Source of the DNA: Welwitschia mirabilis
Lineage: Eukaryota > Gnetophyta > Gnetopsida > Welwitschiales
Direction: 5' to 3'
Length of the DNA stretch: 30,508 nucleotides
Assembly (NCBI GenBank): GCA_051453625.1
Contig: JBOZIK010000001.1
Span: forward strand, 24,557,337 to 24,587,844
Of this stretch, positions 20,226 through 29,332 are shown piece after piece; position 1 is the stretch's first letter, and each line of letters opens with the position of its first letter. A program made the position numbers and the translations under genes. The notes below the pieces were generated by a model. The model searched no databases. It was not told where the DNA came from and worked only from the letters and a program-made list of their open reading frames with translations.

Positions 20226-21286
20226 TTAAGAAGATGAATCATCATGCTCAGAAGCAGCTGGTTCCTCCTCTTCTTCCTATAACCCGAGAGGAATCTCCAA
20301 ACCCTATGCAGACAAACCAAATACTATACGGTCCACTCTTCTGCATAGTTTGTCGGTGGTCTTCTGAGCCTAGAGAGCTATCTCTTTTACTACAAGTAGT
20401 TCCTTCATGAAGTCTTCATTGCTCAGTTGTCCTGAACTGGTACTTCCTCTATTCATTGTTTCTTCTTTGGAGGAGGAGAGCGAACAATGACTTCAAAAAG
20501 AATGTTCATTTTCTTCAAGGAGTAAAGCCCAAGAGGCTTGGGCACCTTTACCATCTCTTCATCTTTCTGAATAGCAAAATCATGACTTTCCAAAATAGTT
20601 GTACTCAAGCCGCTGAAAGGAAGACTATTGTTACCGGCTAGAATAAACTAAGTCATATAGAACATAATAAATTTACACAAATTGATATGAACTCCTATGC
20701 CAAGACAGAATAAAATATATGCACAAATAGGAGAGACTTCATCTTTATGTCCAAGGTTTGGTACAAGATTATGAGTAGATATCTGAAATAGCACTCTGTA
20801 AAACAAAGTTAATTTGTTTGTGAAAAGGTTGGCACACTAATGAAAGTTGGTCCCACAATGTTTTGTTATCAATACTTCAAGAGAAACTGCTTCTTTTAAA
20901 AAATTGACAGAAGTAATCTCTCTAAACATACCTTCATTTGGAAAATTGGTCACTAAAGAGATTGACTCCAGGTTCACATCGACTCTTCTCCCATACACTT
21001 TGGTGGTAATAAACCAGTTTGACGAATGAAAATGGGCATTGCAATAAAATAAACGTACCATTCTGGTAGATGCCTGGGTATCTAGGTCCAAAGCATACTG
21101 CTAGCCTTGCTCTTCGAATTTGTCAAGAATTGGGACCTCTCTTCTGAACAACTAGAAGTCTATTTGTTGTTGAGGCGCCAAAGGTCTCTTATTGTAATCA
21201 GCAAACCAAGCTTTTCTATGGTCAAGAGACAAGAACCATTTAGGCTCTTTCACCTTCTTGGAGACTCCAATCTTGCTTCTGATCAT
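20226..21286 (-). pseudogene. extra ORF of element A (about 350 codons), broken
   Basis: A long minus-strand reading frame lies between RNase H and the 3' LTR, in the position where some Sireviruses carry an env-like or additional ORF. The start ATG is at 21286-21284. Segments in order: HRKAWFADYNKRP, YALDLDTQ, MVRLFYCNAHFHSSNWFITT, KVYGRRVDV, VTNFPNEGMFREITSVN, then ISTHNLVPNLGHKDEVSP, AYILFCLGIGVHIN, KVPKPLGLYSLKKMNI, a basic KKK stretch, VFGLSA, GLEIPLG and an acidic tail EEEEEP...DDSSS. Element B encodes the same order. The middle part (H-KDEVSP-CAYIL--LGI-V-IN) recalls the plant-mobile-domain or 'putative plant transposon protein'/Athila ORF1 type of protein, by motif only. Several in-frame stops and one frameshift make it non-functional. 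No clear signal peptide or membrane segment is seen. Function unknown. Confidence 0.75.
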
Positions 21287-21364
21287 GATGACTAGGCTCC
21301 AGAATCTAAAAAGAAGACAAGAAAGGCAAGAGAGAAGAGAATAACTGAAAATGAAGGAAGTTTG

Positions 21365-21373
21365 CCTTTTAAA
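21365..21373 (-). promoter_or_regulatory. possible TATA-like element upstream of the extra ORF of A
   Basis: The minus strand reads TTTAAAAGG about 80 bases before the ORF start and about 50 bases after the internal GACGTCC array. Element B has TTTATTAA in the same relative place (27543-27536). Weak individually; the shared placement is the argument. Confidence 0.35.
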
Positions 21374-21423
21374 GACAGAGAGAACAATGGGCGTCTTGCT
21401 AGGGTTGCGTTTGCGTTATCGAG

Positions 21424-21575
21424 CGGACGTCCAAAATTTTAAGGTCGGACGTCTGGGTTATAACCCAATTTTTTTATTTAAAAACTAAAAAAGGTTAGAC
21501 GTGCAAGAATAGAGATGGGACATTCGGGTTACTACTAGGCTCGGGATGTCCGGATGCTAAGTCGAGATGTCCGGG
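21424..21575 (-). repeat. internal array of GACGTCC-type units (element A)
   Basis: Six units (CGGACGTCC, CGGACGTCTGGG, AGACGTGC, GGACATTCGGG, GGATGTCCGG, AGATGTCCGGG) spaced about 22-30 bases apart lie outside the LTR, directly upstream of the extra ORF. The unit type is the same as in the U3 arrays. Confidence 0.85.
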
Positions 21576-21759
21576 TGCAAGAAAAGATCAAATTTTAGAA
21601 AACACCCAAAAAGAGAAAAAGTTCACCAAAAAAACAATTAAGATCACTTTAATGATAGATTTTCTCAGGGAAGCACATATAAACAAATAACGACTGATTT
21701 ACTGGGAAAGAGGGCAAGGCCCTATACCCAGATTTCTTCTAAGAAAAGTAAATCTTTCT
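21576..21759. other. spacer between RNase H and internal array (A)
   Basis: AT-rich internal sequence of element A without an evident coding segment. It aligns loosely with 27745-27960 of element B. Confidence 0.5.
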
Positions 21760-23130
21760 TCAAATAATCTTTCAACCATTATGTCAGTGATTTGATCATG
21801 GGTGACACATGTTCTAGTTTAATTATTTTATTTTGCACCTGCTCTATGACGAAATGATGTCTAATATCAATGTGTTTGGTTCTTGAGTGTTAGACTGGAT
21901 TTTTGATGATGTTTATTGCACTTGTATTGTCACAAAATAATTTTATCAAATTTGGTTTGACACCAAAATCCAAAAGCATTTGTTTCATCCATAAGAGTTG
22001 AGCACAATAGGCTCCTGCAGCAATGTACTCAGCTTTTGCAGTCAATAGAGATGTAAAGTTTTGTTTTCTACTGAGCCAAGACACTAAACAATTTCCCATA
22101 TAAAAACATGCCCCACTAGTACTCTTGTGATCATCGACACAACCTACCGAATTAGCGTCACTATACCCAGCTAATTCTATGGAGGTGTCGAAAGGATACC
22201 AAAGACCATAATGTTGAGTTGATTTCAGGTATCTTAGAATCCTTTTCATGCAAATCAAATGAGATTCTTTTGGCTTAGCTTGATAGCGAGCACAAACTCC
22301 TACACTGTGTGCTATATCGGGCCTACTTGTTGTGATCGACATGCTTACCAGTNNNNNNNNNNNNNNNNNNNNNNNNNNNNNNNNNNNNNNNNNNNNNNNN
22401 NNNNNNNNNNNNNNNNNNNNNNNNNNNNNNNNNNNNNNNNNNNNNNNNNNNNNNNNNNNNNNNNNNNNNNNNNNNNNNNNNNNNNNNNNNNNNNNNNNNN
22501 NNNNNNNNNNNNNNNNNNNNNNNNNNNNNNNNNNNNNNNNNNNNNNNNNNNNNNNNNNNNNNNNNNNNNNNNNNNNNNNNNNNNNNNNNNNNNNNNNNNN
22601 NNNNNNNNNNNNNNNNNNNNNNNNNNNNNNNNNNNNNNNNNNNNNNNNNNNNNNNNNNNNNNNNNNNNNNNNNNNNNNNNNNNNNNNNNNNNNNNNNNNN
22701 NNNNNNNNNNNNNNNNNNNNNNNNNNNNNNNNNNNNNNNNNNNNNNNNNNNNNNNNNNNNNNNNNNNNNNNNNNNNNNNNNNNNNNNNNNNNNNNNNNNN
22801 NNNNNNNNNNNNNNNNNNNNNNNNNNNNNNNNNNNNNNNNNNNNNNNNNNNNNNNNNNNNNNNNNNNNNNNNNNNNNNNNNNNNNNNNNNNNNNNNNNNN
22901 NNNNNNNNNNNNNNNNNNNNNNNNNNNNNNNNNNNNNNNNNNNNNNNNNNNNNNNNNNNNNNNNNNNNNNNNNNNNNNNNNNNNNNNNNNNNNNNNNNNN
23001 NGCTTTATTTTGAATAACATTGTGATTTTTATCCTTTTTGTTCTTAAAAATCCATTTAGTTTCAATTATGTGTTTACCCTTGGGTGAGGCACAAGATCCC
23101 AAACTTGATTTCATTTAAAATGGGTTAATT
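21760..23130 (-). pseudogene. element A reverse transcriptase and RNase H
   Basis: The minus strand shows the RT N-terminal block (GKHIIETKWIFKNKKDKNHN, about 23080-23020), a 649-N gap covering most of RT including the catalytic box, then RNase H from about 22350: TTSRPDIAHSVGVCARYQAK, RILRYLKSTQHYGLWYP, GYSDANSVGCVDDHKSTSGA, AKAEYIAAGAYCAQLLWMKQ and CDNTSAINI. These are the standard Copia RNase H blocks in order. A premature TAA at 21892-21890 follows KNPV, where the family continues with a QHSRTKHI-like segment; that continuation is visible beyond the stop. Function in life: copying of element RNA and removal of the RNA template. Confidence 0.88.
22353..23001. other. assembly gap, 649 N
   Basis: A sized gap that hides most of the RT domain of element A. 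Long frames through it are artefacts. Confidence 0.95.
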
Positions 23131-23183
23131 CCTATTGCATGGCCAACATCCACAATTCATCTTGCTTGGCTTCTTGGAAGGTT

Positions 23184-23820
23184 TTAAGTTCTAAGGTAGA
23201 GAGAAAAATAGAAAGTTGTTATGACCTTCATGCTTCTTCTTATTATTCCTTGATCAAGGTTACTTATGACATTTTCTTGAGGATGATAACTTTTGGTTCT
23301 CAAGGGTAGGGTAGAATGTTTCTTAACTTGCTCCTTTTCATTCGTGAAAGAACTATTGTTGATTTTAGAAGAGGTGGGTTCAACAAGAATAGTATCTTCA
23401 CTATCATCAGATGTTGGTTCAATGTTATAGACATCACCAATCTTGGCAAAATAATAATCCTTACTTGACTTGANNNNNNNNNNNNNNNNNNNNNNNNNNN
23501 NNNNNNNNNNNNNNNNNNNNNNNNNNNNNNNNNNNNNNNNNNNNNNNNNNNNAACACACTTGTCTTGGTGAAATGAAACAATATTGCCTCTATCACATAT
23601 TTGGGATATACTTAGAAGATTGTGTTTCAGGCCGTTGACTAGGTACACATCATGAATAGTTGGATGATTACCATTAGCATTCACAGTGCCCTTTGCAACA
23701 ATGAACCCCTTACTGTTGTCACCAACGTCACTTCCCCACTGTTATACTCTTAAAATGATGAGAACAGGTTCTTATCTCCTGTCATGTGCCTAGAACACCC
23801 ACTATCTAAATACCACAAAG
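23184..23820 (-). pseudogene. element A protease, GAG-pre-integrase and linker; integrase core absent
   Basis: The retroviral-type aspartic protease motif WYLDSGCSRHMTG is at 23816-23778 on the minus strand. The GAG-pre-integrase segment follows (HPTIHDVYLVNGLKHNLLSI, then SQICDRGNIVSFHQDKCV, to 23554). After a 79-N gap the frame continues with a serine/glutamate-rich linker (IEPTSDDSEDTILVEPTSS) that in these elements lies between integrase and RT. The whole zinc-binding and DDE catalytic part of integrase, normally several hundred codons, has no room in the gap if the gap size is right. I infer an internal deletion in A; an underestimated gap is the alternative. Element B keeps the integrase C-terminus. 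Confidence 0.8.
23474..23552. other. assembly gap, 79 N
   Basis: A small sized gap exactly where the integrase core of element A should be. Confidence 0.95.
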
Positions 23821-24306
23821 TTTGTTCTTGGGCTTTAAAAGAAGCACGCGCAAAGAGTAAGGGTAACTTCTTTCTAACCCGCTAAGGTTTGACTTGTCGA
23901 TGTTGAGAGGGGTTTTTCTGACAAATCTGAAACCATAGTTTAAATTAAAGTAAAGCGATTTCTTATAGGGAGAGGCAAATTGAACGTGACTATGTTTGTT
24001 GCAAAAATAACATTTGAGGCTAGTTTTGGTAAAGGTTTCATATTTCGTGCTAGGCCCAAAGTTTAGTAAGACACGAGAATTAGTTGTGTTATAGCCAAGC
24101 CCTAACTTGTCCTAAGGATTGCATCCTGAACCCAACAATTTGTTTAGATTGTCATTTCCTCTAATTAAACGAGTTGCGATAACTTTAGCATCTTGAAGTT
24201 TAAGGGTTAAAGACTTAATTTTTGAGTTTGCCTCTTTTAATTTACATTCTAAAATATCAATCCTTTTTTTGAAAGAATCATTTTTCTTTTCTAAGCTAAC
24301 GCTAAA

Positions 24307-25495
24307 TCAATATAATTTCTCATAAGCGTCTAGAATTTCCTCAACATCTAGATCATCATAAGCAAGAGAGAGATTTTCAGAAAATTCATGTCTAGAACTA
24401 GAAGCATTATCAATATTCAATTGACTAGAAGGAGTGGATGTACTTACCTCGTCTGTTACAGCAAGAAGTCTGAAATTCACAATGTCATCCTTATCGCTTG
24501 AGTCAATTCGTTCATCATCTGACTCGTCCCATGTAGCTTTGAACACTTTCTTTCCCTTGTCTCTTTTGTCCTTTTTGTTGTTTGCAAAATCTGCAACTAC
24601 ATGACCAAAACCTTTGCATTCATAACATTGAATAGATCGAGAAGATTTCTTACTTTTGTCCATTTTACCTTTCATCAGTTGTTTGGAGAATTTTGAATCC
24701 TTCTTCTTGCACAAGAACTGTTTAAAATTTTTGGTAAGGAGAGCTAGATCTTCAAGAAGGTTGTCTTCACTTGAGCTACTGTCAAATGAATCCTCAGTTG
24801 CCTTTAGTGCAAGGCTTTTCCATTTTGGTGTTTCATCATCTGGAACTACAGTCGCTTCGTAGGCCATCAAGGATCCTTTCAATTCTTCTACCTTCATCCT
24901 ATGTATATCCTTGCTTGCTTCAATCGCATTTATTTTAGGTCTAAACTTCAAACTAAAGCTTCTTAGAATTCTTCTTACCACTCAATTCTCAAGTATTCTT
25001 TCACCCAAACCCCACATGTTGTTGACTATGTTACTGATCTTGGTTGTAATTCTGCCCCTGATTCTGATTCTTCCATCCTGATATTTTCAAATTTGGTGGC
25101 AAGAAGTTGGAGCTTTGAATTCTTTATAATGTTCGTCCCTTCATATGCCACTTTCNNNNNNNNNNNNNNNNNNNNNNNNNNNNNNNNNNNNNNNNNNNNN
25201 NNNNNNNNNNNNNNNNNNNNNNNNNNNNNNNNNNNNNNNNNNNNNNNNNNNNNNNNNNNNNNNNNNNNNNNNNNNNNNNNNNNNNNNNNNNNNNNNNNNN
25301 NNNNNNNNNNNNNNNNNNNNNNNNNNATCTTTGTAGGAGGTTGGTATCCAGACTCTACCAAATCCCAAATATGTGGATAGAGGGATGTCAAACAGATGCT
25401 CATCTTGGACTTCTAGTGGGTGTAGTTGTTTCCGTCAAAGAAGGGTGGTCTGGATACTGCATGACCTTCTGAGTGACTTGAGGATGTGGTGAATC
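24307..25495 (-). pseudogene. element A gag (capsid/nucleocapsid) region
   Basis: The minus strand begins with GHAVSRPPFFDGNNYTH, a typical Copia gag N-terminus, then DLVESGYQPPT before a 171-N gap, then KVAYEGTNIIKNSKLQLLAT and a frame change near 25026. A 224-codon open frame (24981-24307) continues with AIEASKDIHRMKVEELKGSL, acidic DSFDSSSSEDNLLEDLALL, a basic stretch, and the knuckle CYECKGFGHVVADF, in which the last cysteine of CX2CX4HX4C is F. It ends in an acid-rich tail and a stop. Further downstream (24300-24060) heptad-like leucines and GLGYN follow, as in Sireviruses. Gag packages element RNA into virus-like particles. The mutated knuckle, stop codons and frame break show that this copy is dead. 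Confidence 0.85.
25156..25326. other. assembly gap, 171 N
   Basis: A sized gap inside the gag region of element A. Confidence 0.95.
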
Positions 25496-25531
25496 TACCT
25501 AAAAAAGAGCACACAAATACACTAATCTAGA

Positions 25532-25550
25532 GCAACCAGGCTCTAATAAC
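25532..25550 (-). promoter_or_regulatory. primer-binding site of element A (initiator tRNA-Met type)
   Basis: The minus strand reads GTTATTAGAGCCTGGTTGC starting three bases after the 5' LTR. It resembles the plant initiator tRNA-Met primer site TGGTATCAGAGCCTGGTT with a few changes. This fixes the element's orientation and the inner edge of the LTR. Confidence 0.8.
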
Positions 25551-26034
25551 AATTATTAGGATCGAAAGGCATGGGGATTAGAGTATTTTAAAACTATTTC
25601 ATATTAACAACAAATTCAGATCTGCACATCAATAGAAATAAAATAAAGAAGCAAAAATAGAAGCAAATAACAAGTGCACCAGATTTATAGTGGTTCGACA
25701 ATCCTTGCCTATTCCACTCACGGGGGCAGCAACGTGCTTCCAGCCTCCTGGTTCCCTTAAAAGCATCCAACAACTTGGGCACAATACAACACCTTTCTCT
25801 AAGGGTTATAACCAATCCCTTCACACGGGATGCACAGGCTCACTCCAATGAGCCACAAGAAAGTGTAGATAGCAAGAGGTCTGATGGTGTGAGTGCCTTC
25901 AGCATAGTACATCAGCAAGTGACAGCAGAATCTCCAAATACAAAAGATATCCAGATGAAGTTTAGATAGTACATGAATCTCAGAGTTTAATAAATACAAA
26001 TTTGAGCATTAGTCATTACAAGATGAGGATCTGG

Positions 26035-26043
26035 CTTTTTATA
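26035..26043 (-). promoter_or_regulatory. TATA box in the 5' LTR of A
   Basis: The minus strand reads GATATAAAAAGCC, about 140 bases downstream of the last array unit in transcription direction. It is the likely core promoter of the element RNA. Confidence 0.7.
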
Positions 26044-26182
26044 TCCTAAGGGTTACAAGATAGTTGTTGGAGCCTCAGGTTTGAATCCCTAGATGTTTAT
26101 TACACAACCCTAATTGTTTGGATTTCGAAAAGCATCACTTTGGCGGCTACAACAGTTATATTTCCGCTTCAACATTCATTGA

Positions 26183-26512
26183 GCCGAACATCCCATACTT
26201 TTGGACCAGACGTCCGATTGTAATGCCAGATTCCTGTCAAAACCGAGAAGGATCCCAAACGTCCCATTTCAAAGCTTGGACGTCCCCATAGATTTGGCCG
26301 AATACAGAGTCGGACATCCCAATAGGAATCTAGGACATCCCCCCACTTGATTTTCGCATATAGGGGCGGACGTCCCAGTGACAGAGCTCAGACGTCCCCA
26401 TATATTTTACCATGTACAGGGTTGGACATTCCACTGATAATTCTCGGACATCCCCATACATTTTACCGCATACAGGGGCAGATGTCCCATATAATTGGCC
26501 AGACATCCTGGT
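26183..26512 (-). repeat. U3 array of GACGTCC-type units (5' LTR of A)
   Basis: About twelve units (AACATCCC, GACGTCCG, GGACGTCCCC, GGACATCCC, GATGTCCC and similar) lie at 20-40-base spacing. Roughly five keep GACGTC or ACGTC; the rest are CG-to-TG or CG-to-CA variants. Confidence 0.9.
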
Positions 26513-26605
26513 TGGCACAACTTCTGATTTTCAAGATTTTGGTGAAGCCAGTACCCAAACTTAGACATCATTGAAACCTTGGATGCTTCCACAGATTCTT
26601 TCACA

Positions 26606-26610
26606 ATTTC
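26606..26610. repeat. target-site duplication of element A, copy 2
   Basis: ATTTC directly outside the 5' LTR; matches 18496-18500. Confidence 0.85.
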
Positions 26611-26929
26611 TTCATTCTTATCCACTACAAATTGATGATTCTCAAGAATTGCAGTAATAAGCTCACCAAATGGTAAACTTGAGTAGCTGGCTATTAAGAA
26701 TTGACTGATACAGAACATTATGAATTTGCATCAATTTATTTTTACTCTAATACCAAGACAATGTAAAATGTAAGCACATAATGGAGAAACTTCATCTTTA
26801 TGCCCCAGTTTAAGCACCAAATTGTGAGTGGAAATTTGAAACACAACCCCGTAAAATGGTTTCAGTTGATCTATTGCAATGTTTGCTCTCCAACTCACAT
26901 TTTTTCCACATAATTCAGTAGTTAAAGTA

Positions 26930-27029
26930 NNNNNNNNNNNNNNNNNNNNNNNNNNNNNNNNNNNNNNNNNNNNNNNNNNNNNNNNNNNNNNNNNNNNNNN
27001 NNNNNNNNNNNNNNNNNNNNNNNNNNNNN
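26930..27029. other. assembly gap, 100 N
   Basis: Unknown-size placeholder within the extra ORF of element B. Confidence 0.95.
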
Positions 27030-27557
27030 GTATCCTTACAAAATAGCTTCTTGCAATGAGTTGACTGATGTAATTTCTCGAAAGAGACCTTCATTAGGGT
27101 ACCCAGTAACAAAAGAGACTATCTCTAAATCTACCTCAACTATTCTTCCAAACACTTTGGTTGTAATTTTCCATGCATTAAAATCAAAAATCGCATTGCA
27201 ATAGAACAAATGTACCATTCTTATGAAAACCCTGGCGTCTGGGCTTAAAGCATATAGTTAGCCTTTTTCTTGAAATTTGTGAGCTATCTTGACTTTATGC
27301 CGAAAAGACTAATAGTCAATCTTTCGTTCAAGAGCAATGGATCTTTTAAAAAAATCATCAAACCAGGACTTTCTGTGCTCTAGAAAAAGGGATCATTCTT
27401 CTTCAGAAGCAGGTTCTTTTCCTTTTCTGGAGGCAGTTAGCTTGCTTCTCACCAGGATGAAAGACCAAAAGTTCCAAGGAGAGAGAGGAGGGTGAGATGG
27501 TAGAATGAAAATGACAAACTTTTGGGCTTTGGGGGTTAATAAACCCCAGATGAAGTG

Positions 27558-27744
27558 CGGGTTGTCCTGCACTTTTGCGCCTACGTAAACGACAAATGTC
27601 TAGATTATAATCAAGAAAATTTTCAAAAACAATTTAAGAGCAAATGTCCAGGATTTTGAGATGGGACGTTCGGCTTTTAAATCAAGTCAACAAATAAATT
27701 AAAAGACAAGCAGACGTCTGGGATGCCAATATGGGATGTCTGTG
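27558..27744 (-). repeat. internal array of GACGTCC-type units (element B)
   Basis: Six units (GGTTGTCCTG, AAATGTCTAG, AAATGTCCAGG, GGGACGTTCGG, AGACGTCTGGG, GGGATGTCTG) lie directly upstream of the extra ORF, in the same place as in element A. Spacing is about 20-50 bases. Confidence 0.75.
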
Positions 27745-27794
27745 ATTAAGACAGATTCAATCTAAGTAAGTACTATTAAAGATAGTGTGAAGAG

Positions 27795-27850
27795 AAATTG
27801 ATCAAACATGAGTGTTCTTCCAAAATTGATCAGACATGAGTGTTCTTCCA
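27795..27850. repeat. 28-bp tandem duplication
   Basis: AAATTGATCA(A/G)ACATGAGT-type units of 28 bases occur twice head to tail with one mismatch. This is a local duplication within the spacer of element B. Confidence 0.85.
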
Positions 27851-27959
27851 AAATTAACAAAGATAATTTTAGGGAATATACAATGTTAGCATTAGTATAT
27901 CTCGAGTAAATAAGTTCATACCTCAAGGGGATAGGCCCTTATGCCAAGATCTTTTTTTT

Positions 27960-29330
27960 TTTTTTAAGAGAGTAAATCGTTCTTCACTGAGGGCTTTGGT
28001 CATGATGTCTGCGATTTCATGATCAGTATCAATATATTCTAATTCAACAATACCATCTTATACCTGATCTCTAATGAAATGATGTCTTATATATATATGG
28101 TTGGTACGAGAATGTTGTATAGGATTTTTTGCGATACTAATAGCACTTATATTGTCACGTTACATCTTGATCTCTCGAACTTTTACTCCAAAGTCAGTTA
28201 ACATTTGTTTCATCCGGGTGAGCTGGGCACCACAAGCTCCATCGGCTATGTATGTGGCTTCTGCTATGGACAAAGAAGTAGTATTTTGTTTTTGCTTAGC
28301 CAAGAAACAAGAGAATTACCCATAGAAAAACAAGCTCCACTTTTACTTTTCCTATTATCAATGGAACCTACCCAATCTACATCACTATATCAAACAAGAT
28401 CAAGAATAGTGTCATAAGGATATCACACTCCAAAATTGTGAGTGTATGTTAAGTATTTAAGAATTCTTTTGACACAAACATAGTGGGATTCTTTAGGAGT
28501 CGATTGGTATCTAGCACACTCACCAAAACTATGAGCTATGTCTAGCCTACTAGTTGTAACATATAAGAGGCTTTCTACTATGCCTCTAAAGAGTTTATAT
28601 TTCTTTGCCCCAACTTATCTTTGGTAACTTTAGCATGTGTGGATAGAGGTGTCTTTGAGTCCTTGCCATTGACCATATCATATTTTTTCAAGATATCTCT
28701 GATATATTTTGTTTGGCTTATAAATATTCTCTCTTTTAATTGCTTAATTTGTCACCTACCATACTCATTTCAACCTCTTTCTGCATAAGTTTAGCAAATT
28801 CTTAAGCAAATATGATTTTTGTTGAACCAAACACTATATCATTAACATAGATATGCACTATCAATTTATCTTTGTTCTCATGGTTGATAAATAAAGTAAG
28901 ATTAGCATTGCCATTGGAAAATCCATTTGAAAAAAAGTATTCAGCGTATCGGACCAAGCTCTAGGGGCTTGCTTTAAACCATACAAGGCTTTGTTGAGCT
29001 TATAAACAAAATCAGGAAATTTAGGATCTATGAAACTAGGGGGTTGAGCTACGTAAACTTCATTAGTAATATATTGTTTAGAAACGCACTTTGAACATCC
29101 ATTTGAAATAATTTGATTTTATGAAAGTAAGCAAAGACTAAAAACATTCGTATAGTTTCTAACCTAGCAACCAGAGAAAATGTTTTACCATAGTCTACAC
29201 CTTCATCTTAACTGTATCCTTGAGCAACCAATCGAGCGTTGTTTTGCATAACGTTATGATTTTCACCTCTTTTGTTCTTAAACACCATTTGGTTGCAATG
29301 ATGTGTTTTCCATGTGGAGGAGAGACTAAG
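27960..29330 (-). pseudogene. element B reverse transcriptase and RNase H
   Basis: In shifting minus-strand frames the RT part shows GKHIIATKW (about 29310), the catalytic box mutated to YVNDIVFGS (28849-28823; the first catalytic aspartate of YVDD is N), and IFISQTKYIRDILKKYDMVN with TPLSTHAKVT (28720-28630). RNase H shows ATYIADGACGAQLTRMKQML (about 28260-28200), [20 protein letters not shown] and DIMTKALSEERF (down to 27975). Frameshifts and stops are frequent. It is more decayed than in A but keeps the segment past RNase H that A loses through its stop. Confidence 0.82.
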
Positions 29331-29332
29331 TC

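Larger units (their letters stand above)
18501..26605 (-). mobile_element. element A: complete-length Copia/Sirevirus-like LTR retrotransposon (about 8.1 kb), coding-defective
   Basis: Two LTRs in direct orientation (18501-19697 and 25554-26605) flank an internal region. On the minus strand, in order, are a primer site for initiator tRNA-Met (25550-25532), gag (about 25495-24307), protease and GAG-pre-integrase (about 23816-23554), a linker, RT, RNase H (to about 21760), a GACGTCC array, an extra ORF (21286-20226), polypurine tracts and the 3' LTR. Flanks carry a perfect 5-bp duplication ATTTC. Gag has the wording typical of Sireviruses (CYECKGFGHV knuckle, later GLGYN). LTRs differ at roughly one base in ten by eye, so the insertion is old. 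The integrase core is missing and stops are present, so it cannot move on its own. Confidence 0.92.
25554..26605 (-). mobile_element. 5' LTR of element A
   Basis: Bounded by TATTAGGATCGAAAGGC and GATTCTTTCACA; on the minus strand TGTGAAAGAATC...GATCCTAATA, 1052 bp. It aligns along its length with 18501-19697. U3 contains the GACGTCC array (26512-26183), followed by TATAAAAAG at 26043-26035, which would start the element's RNA towards gag. Confidence 0.92.
26606..27455 (-). pseudogene. extra ORF of element B, N-terminal and middle part
   Basis: The minus-strand frame begins near 27452 in the position of A's start codon, but reads CTG GTG instead of ATC ATG, so the start codon is lost. Segments: HRKSWFDDFFKRS, YALSPDARVF, RMVHLFYCNAIFDFNAWKIT, KVFGRIVEVDLEIVSFVTGY, PNEGLFREITSVNSLQEA, then after a 100-N gap LTTELCGKNVSWRANIAIDQ, KPFYGVVFQISTHNLVLKLG, HKDEVSPLCAYILHCLGIRV and PFGELITAILENHQFVVDKN. 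Stops occur at 27311-27309 and 27260-27258, the same codon positions as in A, and in several other places. The order matches A throughout. The reading frame is cut by element A and resumes at 18500. Confidence 0.75.

Noticed and set aside
24656-24862. Plus-strand 68-codon frame
   Set aside because: Antisense shadow of the gag region of element A.
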